Shown here in pieces: positions 17,389 to 26,100 of a DNA stretch of 64,000 nt. Location of the stretch: contig NZ_CP064703.1 in assembly GCF_023101085.1 (NCBI RefSeq), positions 6,386,001-6,450,000 on the forward strand, read 5' to 3'. Numbering within the stretch: the stretch's first letter is position 1; each line of letters starts with the position of its first letter. The notes beneath the pieces are model-generated. The model was not told the origin of the DNA, made no database searches, and worked only from the letters and a program-made list of their open reading frames with translations. Position numbers and translations under genes: made by a program. The DNA is from Bradyrhizobium sp. 170. GTDB lineage: Bacteria > Pseudomonadota > Alphaproteobacteria > Rhizobiales > Xanthobacteraceae.

Positions 17389-18131
17389 CTGCCCCATCGA
17401 AGACGCCCCTGCTCGCGATCCGCTCGCTGCGCGCGGCCTACGGCAAGATCGAGGCGCTGAAGGGCGTCGATCTCGACATCAACGCCGGCGAAATTGTCGC
17501 CCTGATCGGGGCAAACGGCGCCGGCAAGTCGACCTTGATGATGACGATCTTCGGCCGGCCCCGCGCCCGCGCAGGGAGGATCGAATTCGACGGCCAGGAC
17601 ATCACCGACGTGCCGACGCATGAGATTGCGCGGCTGCGCATCGCCCAGTCCCCCGAGGGCCGCCGCATCTTCCCGCGCATGAGCGTGGCGGAAAACCTGC
17701 AGATGGGCGCCGACGCGACCGATAGCAGCGAGGCCGATCGGGCGAGCGGCCTGGAGCGCGTCTTCGCGCTGTTCCCGCGGCTCAAGGAACGCATGACCCA
17801 GCGCGGCGGCACGCTGTCCGGCGGCGAGCAGCAGATGCTGGCGATCGGCCGGGCCCTGATGAGCCGGCCGCGCCTGCTGATGCTGGACGAGCCGTCGCTC
17901 GGGCTGGCCCCCCTGATCGCGCGGCAGATTTTCGATGCGATCCGGACCCTGAACCGGCAGGACGGCCTGACCGTTCTGATTGTCGAACAGAACGCCAACC
18001 ACGCGCTGAAACTCGCCCATCGCGGCTATGTCATGGTCAACGGCCTGATCACCCTGTCCGGAACCGGCAGCGAATTGCTGCAGCGCCCGGAAATCCGCGC
18101 CGCCTATCTGGAGGGCGGCCGGCGGGAGTAA
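17385..18131 (+). CDS. livF: ABC transporter ATP-binding protein LivF
   Basis: A 248-residue ATPase, partner of LivG. Walker A is GANGAGKST (residues 42-50), the signature is [16 protein letters not shown], Walker B is [13 protein letters not shown] and the H-loop is VEQNANHAL, all typical of LivF. The GTG start at 17385 overlaps the livG stop and gives the usual family length; the longer frame runs back into livG. A 170-base gap separates it from the binding protein gene. Confidence 0.95.
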   Translation: MTAPSKTPLLAIRSLRAAYGKIEALKGVDLDINAGEIVALIGANGAGKSTLMMTIFGRPRARAGRIEFDGQDITDVPTHEIARLRIAQSPEGRRIFPRMSVAENLQMGADATDSSEADRASGLERVFALFPRLKERMTQRGGTLSGGEQQMLAIGRALMSRPRLLMLDEPSLGLAPLIARQIFDAIRTLNRQDGLTVLIVEQNANHALKLAHRGYVMVNGLITLSGTGSELLQRPEIRAAYLEGGRRE

Positions 18132-18301
18132 TGCTCCCCGCCTGCCCTTGGCGCGTGCTGCGGCAAGATGCGGCGAACGGATCGTGGATTTGCCCGAAAA
18201 TTGCCGATGACTTCGCCGTAAAATCAGCCGACAATGGGCGTGATTTTCGTACCCGGCCTGCCGGGCGCTTCCTGAAATCGACTGACCTGCGAGGATATCT
18301 C

Positions 18302-19420
18302 ATGAAATCACTGAAACTCATCGGCCTGGCTTTGGGCGCATCGTTGGCGCTGTCGACAACCGCGCTGGCGCAGGACATCTCCATCGCCGTGGCGGGCCCG
18401 ATGACGGGCGGCGAATCCGCGTTCGGCCGACAGATGAAGAACGGCGCCGAACAGGCGGTGGCCGACATCAACGCCGCCGGCGGCGTGCTCGGCAAGAAGC
18501 TGGCGCTGCAGGTCGGCGACGATGCCTGCGATCCCAAGCAGGCGCGCTCGGTGGCGGAAAAGTTCGCCAGCGCCAAGATCCCGTTCGTGGCCGGTCACTT
18601 CTGCTCGTCGTCGTCGATCCCGGCGTCGGAAGCCTACGCCGACGGCAACGTGCTGCAGATTACGCCGGCCTCGACCAACCCGCTGTTCACCGAGCGCAAG
18701 CTGTGGAACGTGGCGCGCGTCTGCGGCCGCGACGATCAGCAGGGCCTGGTTGCCGCCGACTACATCGTCAAGAACTACAAGGGCAAGAACGTCGCCATCC
18801 TCAACGACAAGTCCACCTACGGCAAGGGCCTCGCGGAGGAAACCAAGAAGGCGCTCAACAAGGCCGGCTACACCGAGAAGATGTTCGAATCCTACAACAA
18901 GGGCGACAAGGACTTTAACGCGATCGTGTCGCGGCTGAAGCGCGACAATATCGATCTGGTCTTTGTCGGCGGCTACCATCAGGAAGCCGGCCTGATCCTG
19001 CGCCAGATGCGCGACCAGGGCCTCAAGACGGTGTTGATGGCGGGCGACGCCCTGAACGACAAGGAATTCGCCTCGATCACCGGTCCGGCTGGCGAAGGCA
19101 CGCTGTTCACCTTCGGTCCCGACCCGCGCAACAAGGCGACCGCCAAGGCGATCGTCGAGAAGTTCAAGGCCAAGAACATCGATCCCGAGGGCTACACCCT
19201 CTACACCTATGCCGCGATGCAGGTCTGGACGCAGGCGGTGGCGAAGGCGAAGACCACCGATCCGAAGAAGGTCATGGAGACCATCAAGGCCGGCGAATGG
19301 GACACCGTGCTCGGCAAGCTTTCCTTCGATGCCAAGGGCGACATCAAGGTGATCGACTACGTCGTCTACAAGTGGGACGCCAAGGGCAACTACACCGAGA
19401 TCAATCCGAAGGGGTCCTGA
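18302..19420 (+). CDS. livK: ABC transporter substrate-binding protein LivK
   Basis: A 372-residue periplasmic binding protein. The Sec signal peptide covers residues 1-23 (cleavage after ALA). The mature protein has the type 1 periplasmic fold landmarks ISIAVAGPMTGGESAFGRQMKNG, GDDACDPKQA (Leu/Ile/Val-binding family) and HFCSSSSIPAS near residues 100-110. GAGGATAT precedes the ATG at 18302. The ligand is not certain: such proteins bind branched-chain amino acids or aromatic acids. The last 72 bases are repeated at 22881-22951 on the other side of an AT-richer insert. Confidence 0.94.
   Translation: MKSLKLIGLALGASLALSTTALAQDISIAVAGPMTGGESAFGRQMKNGAEQAVADINAAGGVLGKKLALQVGDDACDPKQARSVAEKFASAKIPFVAGHFCSSSSIPASEAYADGNVLQITPASTNPLFTERKLWNVARVCGRDDQQGLVAADYIVKNYKGKNVAILNDKSTYGKGLAEETKKALNKAGYTEKMFESYNKGDKDFNAIVSRLKRDNIDLVFVGGYHQEAGLILRQMRDQGLKTVLMAGDALNDKEFASITGPAGEGTLFTFGPDPRNKATAKAIVEKFKAKNIDPEGYTLYTYAAMQVWTQAVAKAKTTDPKKVMETIKAGEWDTVLGKLSFDAKGDIKVIDYVVYKWDAKGNYTEINPKGS
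19349..19420. repeat. Direct repeat, livK copy (left flank of insert)
   Basis: The last 72 bases of livK match 22881-22951 with three substitutions and one single-base deletion (TGGGACG here, TGGACG there). A similar terminator follows both copies. Together they bracket the three minus-strand genes at 19510-22714. Confidence 0.85.
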
Positions 19421-19450
19421 TTCCCCTCTTGCCAGCTTCGCGCGATCATA

Positions 19451-19478
19451 CGCCCCGGCTTGCCGGGGCGTTTTTTTT
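19451..19478 (+). terminator. Rho-independent terminator of the liv operon
   Basis: CGCCCCGG, loop CTTG and CCGGGGCG form a perfect stem, followed by eight T residues. It lies 30 bases after the livK stop. Confidence 0.95.
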
Positions 19479-19509
19479 GGAACGACAGCCCGTCGGAAGC
19501 GCGATTGAA

Positions 19510-20106
19510 CTAACCGTGCGCCGGCCTTCGATGTGTGGCCGACGACAAGGCCTGGAATACAATCGCGCCCGTTATCGAGATGATTATTGTGTAAAACTTC
19601 AGCCGTGTCAGTAAGGACGAAACCTGACCGTCACGCTTCGAAATCGTACCCGGCGCTCTGAGAAGCGAAACCAATGTAAGATCTTCAGCAACGTCTAATA
19701 TGCCGTACAACACTGCGCATGCAGTAAACAGCAGCAGCAGCAGATCCCGTGGCAAACCCGATAACCCGAAATGAATTATGATCCATACCCAAAAACTCGC
19801 TGAAGAGATCGAGAGCGCTATGGCAAATACAATATCGTTCCAGAGCAGGACCGGGCGAATATACATGTCAAGCAACGTTTGCTGCTCATCTAACCGATGT
19901 GATTCGAGGTGGCTAGCCACCCGCTTGAGATAGCTGCAATCGTAGCCTTCAAGCACTCTTCGTTCGGGGACAGGCAGGCTCTCGCCAAGACATTTGTCAA
20001 TTTTGTCTCGAGGCGCCACGTTCTTGACGAACGCGCCGACAGCTACAGCCAAGCCTATAGCGCTAATCGCAAGCAACAAATGGTACGACACAACAGCCTT
20101 CTCCAC
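19510..20106 (-). CDS. Membrane protein of unknown function, island gene 3
   Basis: A 198-residue protein with four hydrophobic segments (about 7-27, 85-112, 119-140 and 168-188). The stretch between the first two is polar, with two Cys residues, and probably lies on one side of the membrane. The start is a GTG at 20106. It is the last of three minus-strand genes (DUF2235, pentapeptide protein, this) spaced about 20 bases apart, so probably one transcript. Local composition is AT-richer than the flanking genes. No family recognised; an immunity or effector-anchoring role is only a guess. Confidence 0.65.
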   Translation of the reverse strand: MEKAVVSYHLLLAISAIGLAVAVGAFVKNVAPRDKIDKCLGESLPVPERRVLEGYDCSYLKRVASHLESHRLDEQQTLLDMYIRPVLLWNDIVFAIALSISSASFWVWIIIHFGLSGLPRDLLLLLFTACAVLYGILDVAEDLTLVSLLRAPGTISKRDGQVSSLLTRLKFYTIIISITGAIVFQALSSATHRRPAHG

Positions 20107-20127
20107 CCTCAGATGATTTTCGAACCA

Positions 20128-21336
20128 TCAACGGTCGCAAGATTTAGTTGAAAGACAACGTTTCACTCGAAAATCTTTCCCAAAAACATCGATCCCAAAT
20201 GGCTGAGCATCCTCAATCACGGCGAGCTCGGGATTGGTTGCTGGGTTGGATGGATCGATAGCTTTTCCCACACAGGCATCCGCAAGCATTTTCGACGTTA
20301 AACCTTTGGCATTAGAAAAATTGGCACGGCTAATGTCTGCTCGACAAAAATTCACTCCGCTCAAATCGGCATCGCGAAAATCTGCACCTGACAGCACCGC
20401 CCCTTCGAAATTTGCGTCTCGCAGCTTAGCGTACCGAAAGTCGGTCACCCAGCAACGATAGCGCTGCCACTCCAATGGCCCTCCGTCCCTTTCTGCCTTG
20501 TAGAGCTTATTCTTGATGGTATTCGCAGGAAACCCCGGCGTGGAAAAATCTCCAAGCTGAACTCCCCGAAGATCAGCTCCACTCAAGCTCGCGCCATAAA
20601 AGGAAGAGCGGTGGAAGTGTGATTGCGACATCTTCGCACACGAGAAATCGCGCCCGGAGAGGTCCAGGTTGTCGAGCTTCATATGCTCTAGCCAAAGCGG
20701 ACCACGATCGACGGACTGTTTTTCAGGGGCGCATTTGTCAGTCGTGAAATTGAGGCGGCTTGCAGCAAACTGCGGATGGCCCACCGCCTTCATCGCGACC
20801 TTTAGCACTGTGGGAGCTTCATCGCGATCGTCACGTAGCCCTTCAGTCGAAATCAGACGATCCTCACACTGGAGGGACCGCGTCATCATATTTTCCGCCT
20901 GATGGTCGGCGATGAATTGGGTCAAAACCTCACTAGCCTGCCGGTGGAACCTTTTCGGATCTTGGACTCCAAGAAGCTGTAGCGTCGTTACGCCCGCAAT
21001 TTTCGTTGTAAGGGAGGAATCCTTGCTGACGGTCTTTATTGCTTCTGTATACTGTGTCAGTCGCTCCTGCGCTGATCTCAATTCGAAGTCTGCAGTCCAT
21101 TGCTGAGTCGTGGTACCGAATTGGATCATGGTGGCCAAAAATGTAGCACCCAAGGCAATCGCCGTAAGAACCTGATAATTTGTCTGACGCAACCGGTCCT
21201 GAACCTCTAGCCGCCTCAGATCGGTTTCAGTAAAATGCGGTGGCACTTGATCGCGCGGCGCGGCCCACCAGAACCACAAGAACGTTGCCAGTCCCACGAA
21301 TATGACGAACCCGGCCAAGCCGAACAGTACAGCCAT
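20128..21336 (-). CDS. Membrane-anchored pentapeptide-repeat protein, island gene 2
   Basis: A 402-residue protein. Two hydrophobic segments lie at about residues 4-26 and 56-76, followed by a helical region (about 80-200). Pentapeptide repeats with the A(D/N)LxX pattern follow in two blocks, LDLSGRDFSCAKMSQSHFHR to LRGVQLGDF, and after a short insert YAKLRDANFEGAVLSGADFR to ISRANFSNA. Such repeats fold into a right-handed quadrilateral beta helix used in protein contacts. In many bacteria similar membrane-anchored pentapeptide proteins are of unknown role. It sits 19 bases downstream of the DUF2235 gene, and GC content is low for this genome (43 percent in 20281-20340 by count). Confidence 0.85.
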   Translation of the reverse strand: MAVLFGLAGFVIFVGLATFLWFWWAAPRDQVPPHFTETDLRRLEVQDRLRQTNYQVLTAIALGATFLATMIQFGTTTQQWTADFELRSAQERLTQYTEAIKTVSKDSSLTTKIAGVTTLQLLGVQDPKRFHRQASEVLTQFIADHQAENMMTRSLQCEDRLISTEGLRDDRDEAPTVLKVAMKAVGHPQFAASRLNFTTDKCAPEKQSVDRGPLWLEHMKLDNLDLSGRDFSCAKMSQSHFHRSSFYGASLSGADLRGVQLGDFSTPGFPANTIKNKLYKAERDGGPLEWQRYRCWVTDFRYAKLRDANFEGAVLSGADFRDADLSGVNFCRADISRANFSNAKGLTSKMLADACVGKAIDPSNPATNPELAVIEDAQPFGIDVFGKDFRVKRCLSTKSCDR

Positions 21337-21355
21337 TCTGAATCCCCAACTACAA

Positions 21356-22714
21356 TTACGTAAATCTATAGTTTAGTGCTTCAAGTCGACTTCTTGCAGC
21401 TTCGACTATTGCGTTTGCTCGAGCGCCATCGAGTCGAAATCCATCCCATCCGACAACTCCCAAACCGGATTCGTCGGAAGATGCTATGCCGGCCTCGATT
21501 TGCGAAAGTGCGGAGATCAGATTTCGCGGCAGGTAATTCCGGTATGAGCGCTGCGTAACCAGTCTTTTTCCCAAACGGAGCAGCGCACTAATGTGAACCA
21601 TTTCTCCGATCGGAACATTGTGTCGATCATAGCAAACGTCGACTTCCCATCGCGCGCGGCGGGCATTCCCGAAACAGTTTCCTATCGAACGATAGGCGAA
21701 GGGGCGAGCGGAAAAGATGCTTCGTCTGGCTTCGTGATGAGGCGACAGATAGGCAGCTCCAAACGCCAAAGAGTCGGGGTTCTTGCTCGCTATTGGAAAG
21801 TCATCGCAATGATACCGCAGTCGCCTTATCATCCAGTCGAGCGTTAGATCGTCGAGCGCACGCTGTGGTAACGAATCTCGCGTACGTTCTTCGATGTAGC
21901 CTCCACCAATATCCGAATGGGCACCGGGAAACCAAACTTGCTCTGCCTGGGATGAAACATGCTCAAACTTCGGTTGCCGCCAGAGAGTGGCTTCAAAAGC
22001 CTCTCGATGCTCATCTATGGCGAGTGCTTGAACGCTAACATCACATTTGGGGGACAGTCCGACATCATGAAACTCGAATAGATCCCTGTTCTCTCGTCTG
22101 AACCAGGCGATCGGAATTCCCAAAGCACCCACCGTGTCGAAAACGCCTAGAAACCTAATCTTCACGAGCGGCGTTGGGTGGGAATTCTTCCGTATTTCCG
22201 CCGCTTCCGTCGGCAAGCGATCCAACGGGCTGGTCCTATAATGATACCACGCTCGAGATTCATTGGCCGCGGTGCAACTCGACGCCCGCAACAACCCGAC
22301 TGCGTTGATGTATCCAACGAGTGAACGCGCCGTATACGAACCACGCGAAAAGCCGAATATGAAAATTTCATCTTCAGGCTCAAAGTGCCTTGAAAGAAAA
22401 AGGTATGCGCGCCGTACATTACGGCTCAGACCAGCTCCAAAGGCACCGCCTCTCACATTGTCAAGAAAGCCACCAGTACCTACGCCTCGTTCGTAGAAGA
22501 CGATGTACGGCGTGGTCCGTCCTCCCGCAGTATGAACTCTGTAGCTGATCGAAGTTTGATTCGACGCCGAGGCCGGAGTCGTGACGTCGGGCCTTGAAGG
22601 AATTGGGTCGAGACAGGTTGCGATATTTTCCCGCAGCCGCACAATGTTGGTATCGCTCACACCGATGTCGGCGTCATTCCAGGTCCCATCCAGCAACAAA
22701 ATAATGCGTTTCAA
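21356..22714 (-). CDS. DUF2235 alpha/beta hydrolase (Tle1-like phospholipase domain), island gene 1
   Basis: A 452-residue protein with the DUF2235 fold. The N-terminal LLLDGTWND (residues 5-13) is the conserved start, and GFSRGSYTAR carries the GxSxG nucleophile Ser123; GAHSDIGGGY further on holds the conserved Asp of the family. Characterised relatives include type VI secretion phospholipases (Tle1) and uncharacterised bacterial hydrolases. No secretion genes are nearby. No ATG fits the start; a TTG at 22714 puts the conserved motif at the usual place, and another TTG at 22783 is open. It heads an apparent three-gene operon of low GC content. Confidence 0.88.
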   Translation of the reverse strand: MKRIILLLDGTWNDADIGVSDTNIVRLRENIATCLDPIPSRPDVTTPASASNQTSISYRVHTAGGRTTPYIVFYERGVGTGGFLDNVRGGAFGAGLSRNVRRAYLFLSRHFEPEDEIFIFGFSRGSYTARSLVGYINAVGLLRASSCTAANESRAWYHYRTSPLDRLPTEAAEIRKNSHPTPLVKIRFLGVFDTVGALGIPIAWFRRENRDLFEFHDVGLSPKCDVSVQALAIDEHREAFEATLWRQPKFEHVSSQAEQVWFPGAHSDIGGGYIEERTRDSLPQRALDDLTLDWMIRRLRYHCDDFPIASKNPDSLAFGAAYLSPHHEARRSIFSARPFAYRSIGNCFGNARRARWEVDVCYDRHNVPIGEMVHISALLRLGKRLVTQRSYRNYLPRNLISALSQIEAGIASSDESGLGVVGWDGFRLDGARANAIVEAARSRLEALNYRFT

Positions 22715-22809
22715 ACCACACCCGTCAAAAAATATAGGTAAAATACACCCTTGAATTGTGGAAGAGCTTGGCAACGTCGTCAAGTGGGAAACCGGGTCGA
22801 GGCCGAGAG

Positions 22810-22951
22810 TCTGTCGCGCGGCGTGTCCGACCGGCCAAAGGAGATGGATGAAGGCCGGCGATTGAATGCTGTGCTCGTCAGTAATCGACTATGTCGTCTA
22901 CAAGTGGACGCCAAGGGTAACTACACCGAGATCAATCCGAAGGGGTCCTGA
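22810..22951 (+). pseudogene. Decayed remnant of a livK 3' end
   Basis: The last 71 bases (22881-22951) match the livK terminus, including the stop codon, with a one-base deletion that breaks the frame. Upstream, short matches such as AAGGCCGGCGA and GTGCTCG appear in the same order as in livK with a deletion of about 40 bases, so the remnant seems to reach back to about 22810. It is not translatable as LivK. The upstream limit is approximate. Confidence 0.7.
22881..22951. repeat. Direct repeat, second livK-end copy (right flank of insert)
   Basis: Partner of 19349-19420. It differs by three substitutions and one deleted base, so the duplication is not very recent. Confidence 0.85.
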
Positions 22952-22974
22952 CCCTTTCATCGATCAGAACGTCA

Positions 22975-23005
22975 AACGCCCCGGCTTGCCGGGGCGTTCA
23001 TTTTG
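22975..23005 (+). terminator. Terminator copy after the livK remnant
   Basis: AACGCCCCGG, loop CTTG and CCGGGGCGTT form a perfect 10-base-pair stem followed by CATTTT. The stem core is identical to that of the livK terminator at 19451; the T tract is interrupted. Confidence 0.85.
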
Positions 23006-23199
23006 GGTTCCAGATAATTTTTGGGCCACGGGAACTATTGGGTTCCCGCCGCATTGTGCAAACTGGGCTGAGTTCCATGTCATTGATTTCTCGACCTTAA
23101 CCGTTATTCCAACTTGATCTGCCGGAGGGGCAGCGGTTCTATCTGTGAAATCGCATTTCAGCCCAAGTGATTTGCGCGCGAACTGGCCGAGGAAACACT

Positions 23200-26100
23200 A
23201 TGAGTGACCTTTCCCCTGGAGCATCACCCTCCGTTCGCCGGGTCACCAAACCGCAATCACCCGCCGCCAACGGCACGCCCGACCCGATGCAGGACTTGCT
23301 GCACGCCTTGCAGGCGATGCGGTCGGGCGATTTCTCGGTACGGATGACCGGCGATCACCTCGGTATCGAGGGCAAGATCGCCGACACCTTCAATGAAATC
23401 GTCGCCGCCAACCAGAGAATGGCGCAGCAACTCGAGCACGTCGGCCAGGTCGTCGGCCGCGAAGGCAAGACAAGGCAGCGCGTCAAGTTCGACCTCTCGA
23501 GCGGCTCGTGGGCGGACATGGAAGGCTCCGTCAACACGCTGATCGACGACCTGCTGTGGCCGACCCGCGAAGTCACGCGCGCGGTCGCAGCCGTGGCCCA
23601 AGGCGACCTGCTGCAAACCGTGAAACTCGACGTCGACGGCCGCCCGCTGGGCGGCGAATTTTTGCAGTCGGCCAACATCGTCAACACGATGATCAAGCAG
23701 CTCGGCGTGTTCACCTCGGAAGTGACGCGCGTGGCGCGCGAGGTCGGCACCGAAGGCAAGCTCGGCGGCCAGGCCCAGGTGCCGGAAGTGACGGGCGTCT
23801 GGAAGGACCTGACCGAGAGCGTCAACTCGATGGCCAACAACCTGACCGGCCAGGTCCGCAACATCGCCGAGGTCACCATCGCGGTGGCCAACGGCGACTT
23901 GTCGAAGAAGATCACGGTGGACGTCCGCGGCGAGATCCTGCAGCTCAAGGAAGCCATCAACACGATGGTCGATCAGCTCCGCTCCTTCGCCTCCGAAGTG
24001 ACCCGCGTCGCCCGCGAAGTCGGCACTGACGGCAAGCTTGGCGGCCAGGCGATCGTCCCCGGCGTCGCCGGCACCTGGAAGGATCTGACCGACTCCGTCA
24101 ACGCGATGTGCGGCAACCTCACCGCCCAGGTCCGCAACATCGCCAACGTCACCACGGCGGTCGCCCGCGGCGATCTCTCGCGCAAGATCACGGTCGACGT
24201 CCGCGGCGAAATCCTGGAGCTGAAGGACACCATCAACACGATGGTCGACCAGCTCAACTCGTTCGCGTCCGAAGTGACCCGCGTCGCCCGCGAGGTCGGC
24301 ACCGAAGGCAAGCTCGGCGGTCAGGCCCAGGTCCCCGGCGTCGCCGGCACCTGGAAAGACCTCACCGACAACGTCAACTTCATGGCTTCCAACCTGACGG
24401 CGCAGGTCCGCAACATCGCCGACGTCGCGACCGCGATTGCGGGCGGCGACCTCTCCAAGAAGATCACCGTGAACGTCTCGGGCGAAATCCTTCAATTGAA
24501 GGAAACGCTCAACACGATGGTCGACCAGCTCAACGCCTTCGCGGGCGAAGTCACCCGCGTCGCGCGCGAAGTCGGCACCGAGGGACGGCTCGGCGGCCAG
24601 GCCAACGTGCTCGGCGTCGCCGGCACCTGGAAGGATCTGACCGAGAGCGTCAACTCGATGGCGAGCAATTTGACGGCGCAGGTCCGCAACATCGCCGAGG
24701 TGACGACCGCGGTCGCCAATGGCGACCTGTCGAAGAAGATCACGGTCGACGTGCGCGGCGAAATTTTGGAGCTGAAGGACACCATCAATACGATGGTGGA
24801 TCAGCTCAATGCGTTCGCCGGCGAAGTGACCCGCGTCGCGCGCGAAGTCGGCACCGAAGGCAAGCTCGGCGGCCAGGCCAACGTGCGCGGCGTCGCCGGT
24901 ACCTGGAAGGACCTCACCGACAACGTCAATTCGATGGCCGGCAACCTCACCGCTCAGGTCCGCAACATCGCCGAAGTCGCGACCGCGGTGGCGAAGGGCG
25001 ACCTGTCGAAGAAGATCACGGTCAACGTGTCGGGCGAAATCCTTCAGCTGAAGGAAACGCTCAATACGATGGTCGACCAGCTCAATGCGTTCGCCGGCGA
25101 AGTGACCCGCGTGGCGCGCGAGGTCGGCACCGACGGCAAGCTCGGCGGTCAGGCCGAAGTGCCTGGCGTCGCCGGCACCTGGAAGGATCTCACCGACAGC
25201 GTCAACTCGATGGCCGGCAATTTGACGGCGCAGGTCCGCAACATCGCCGAGGTGGCGACCGCGATCGCCGGCGGCGACCTCTCGCGAAAAATCACGGTCG
25301 ACGTGCGCGGCGAAATCCTGCAGCTCAAGGAAACGCTCAACACGATGGTCGACCAGCTCAATCGCTTCGCCGGCGAAGTGACGCGCGTGGCGCGCGAGGT
25401 CGGCACTGAGGGGCGATTGGGCGGTCAGGCCAACGTGCCCGGTGTCGCCGGCACCTGGAAGGACCTCACCGACAACGTCAACTCGATGGCCGGCAATTTG
25501 ACCGGCCAGGTCCGCAACATCGCCGAAGTCACGACGGCGGTGGCGAAGGGCGACCTGTCGAAGAAGATCACCGTCGACGTCAAGGGCGAGATTCTCGAGT
25601 TGAAGAACACCGTCAACACGATGGTGGATCAGCTCAACGCCTTCGCCTCCGAAGTCACCCGCGTGGCGCGCGAAGTCGGCACCGAAGGCAAGCTCGGCGG
25701 CCAGGCGCAGGTGCCTGAGGTGGCCGGCACCTGGAAGGATCTCACCGACAACGTCAACTTCATGGCCTCGAACCTCACCGCGCAGGTCCGCAACATCGCC
25801 GAAGTCGCCACCGCAATCGCCGGCGGCGACCTGTCGAAGAAGATCACGGTCGACGTGCGCGGCGAAATCCTGTTGCTGAAAGACACCCTCAATACGATGG
25901 TCGAGCAGCTACGTTCGTTTGCCGCCGAAGTGACGCGCGTGGCGCGCGAGGTCGGCACCGAAGGACGATTGGGCGGCCAGGCCGTGGTGCCCGGCGTCGG
26001 CGGCACCTGGAAGGATCTGACCGACAACGTCAACCTTTTGGCGGCCAACCTCACCACGCAGGTCCGCAACATCGCCGAAGTCACGACCGCGGTGGCCCGC

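Noticed and set aside
22751..22951. 66-codon plus-strand frame ending like LivK
   Set aside because: It joins unrelated upstream sequence to the livK remnant through a one-base deletion, so it is treated as a pseudogene fragment.
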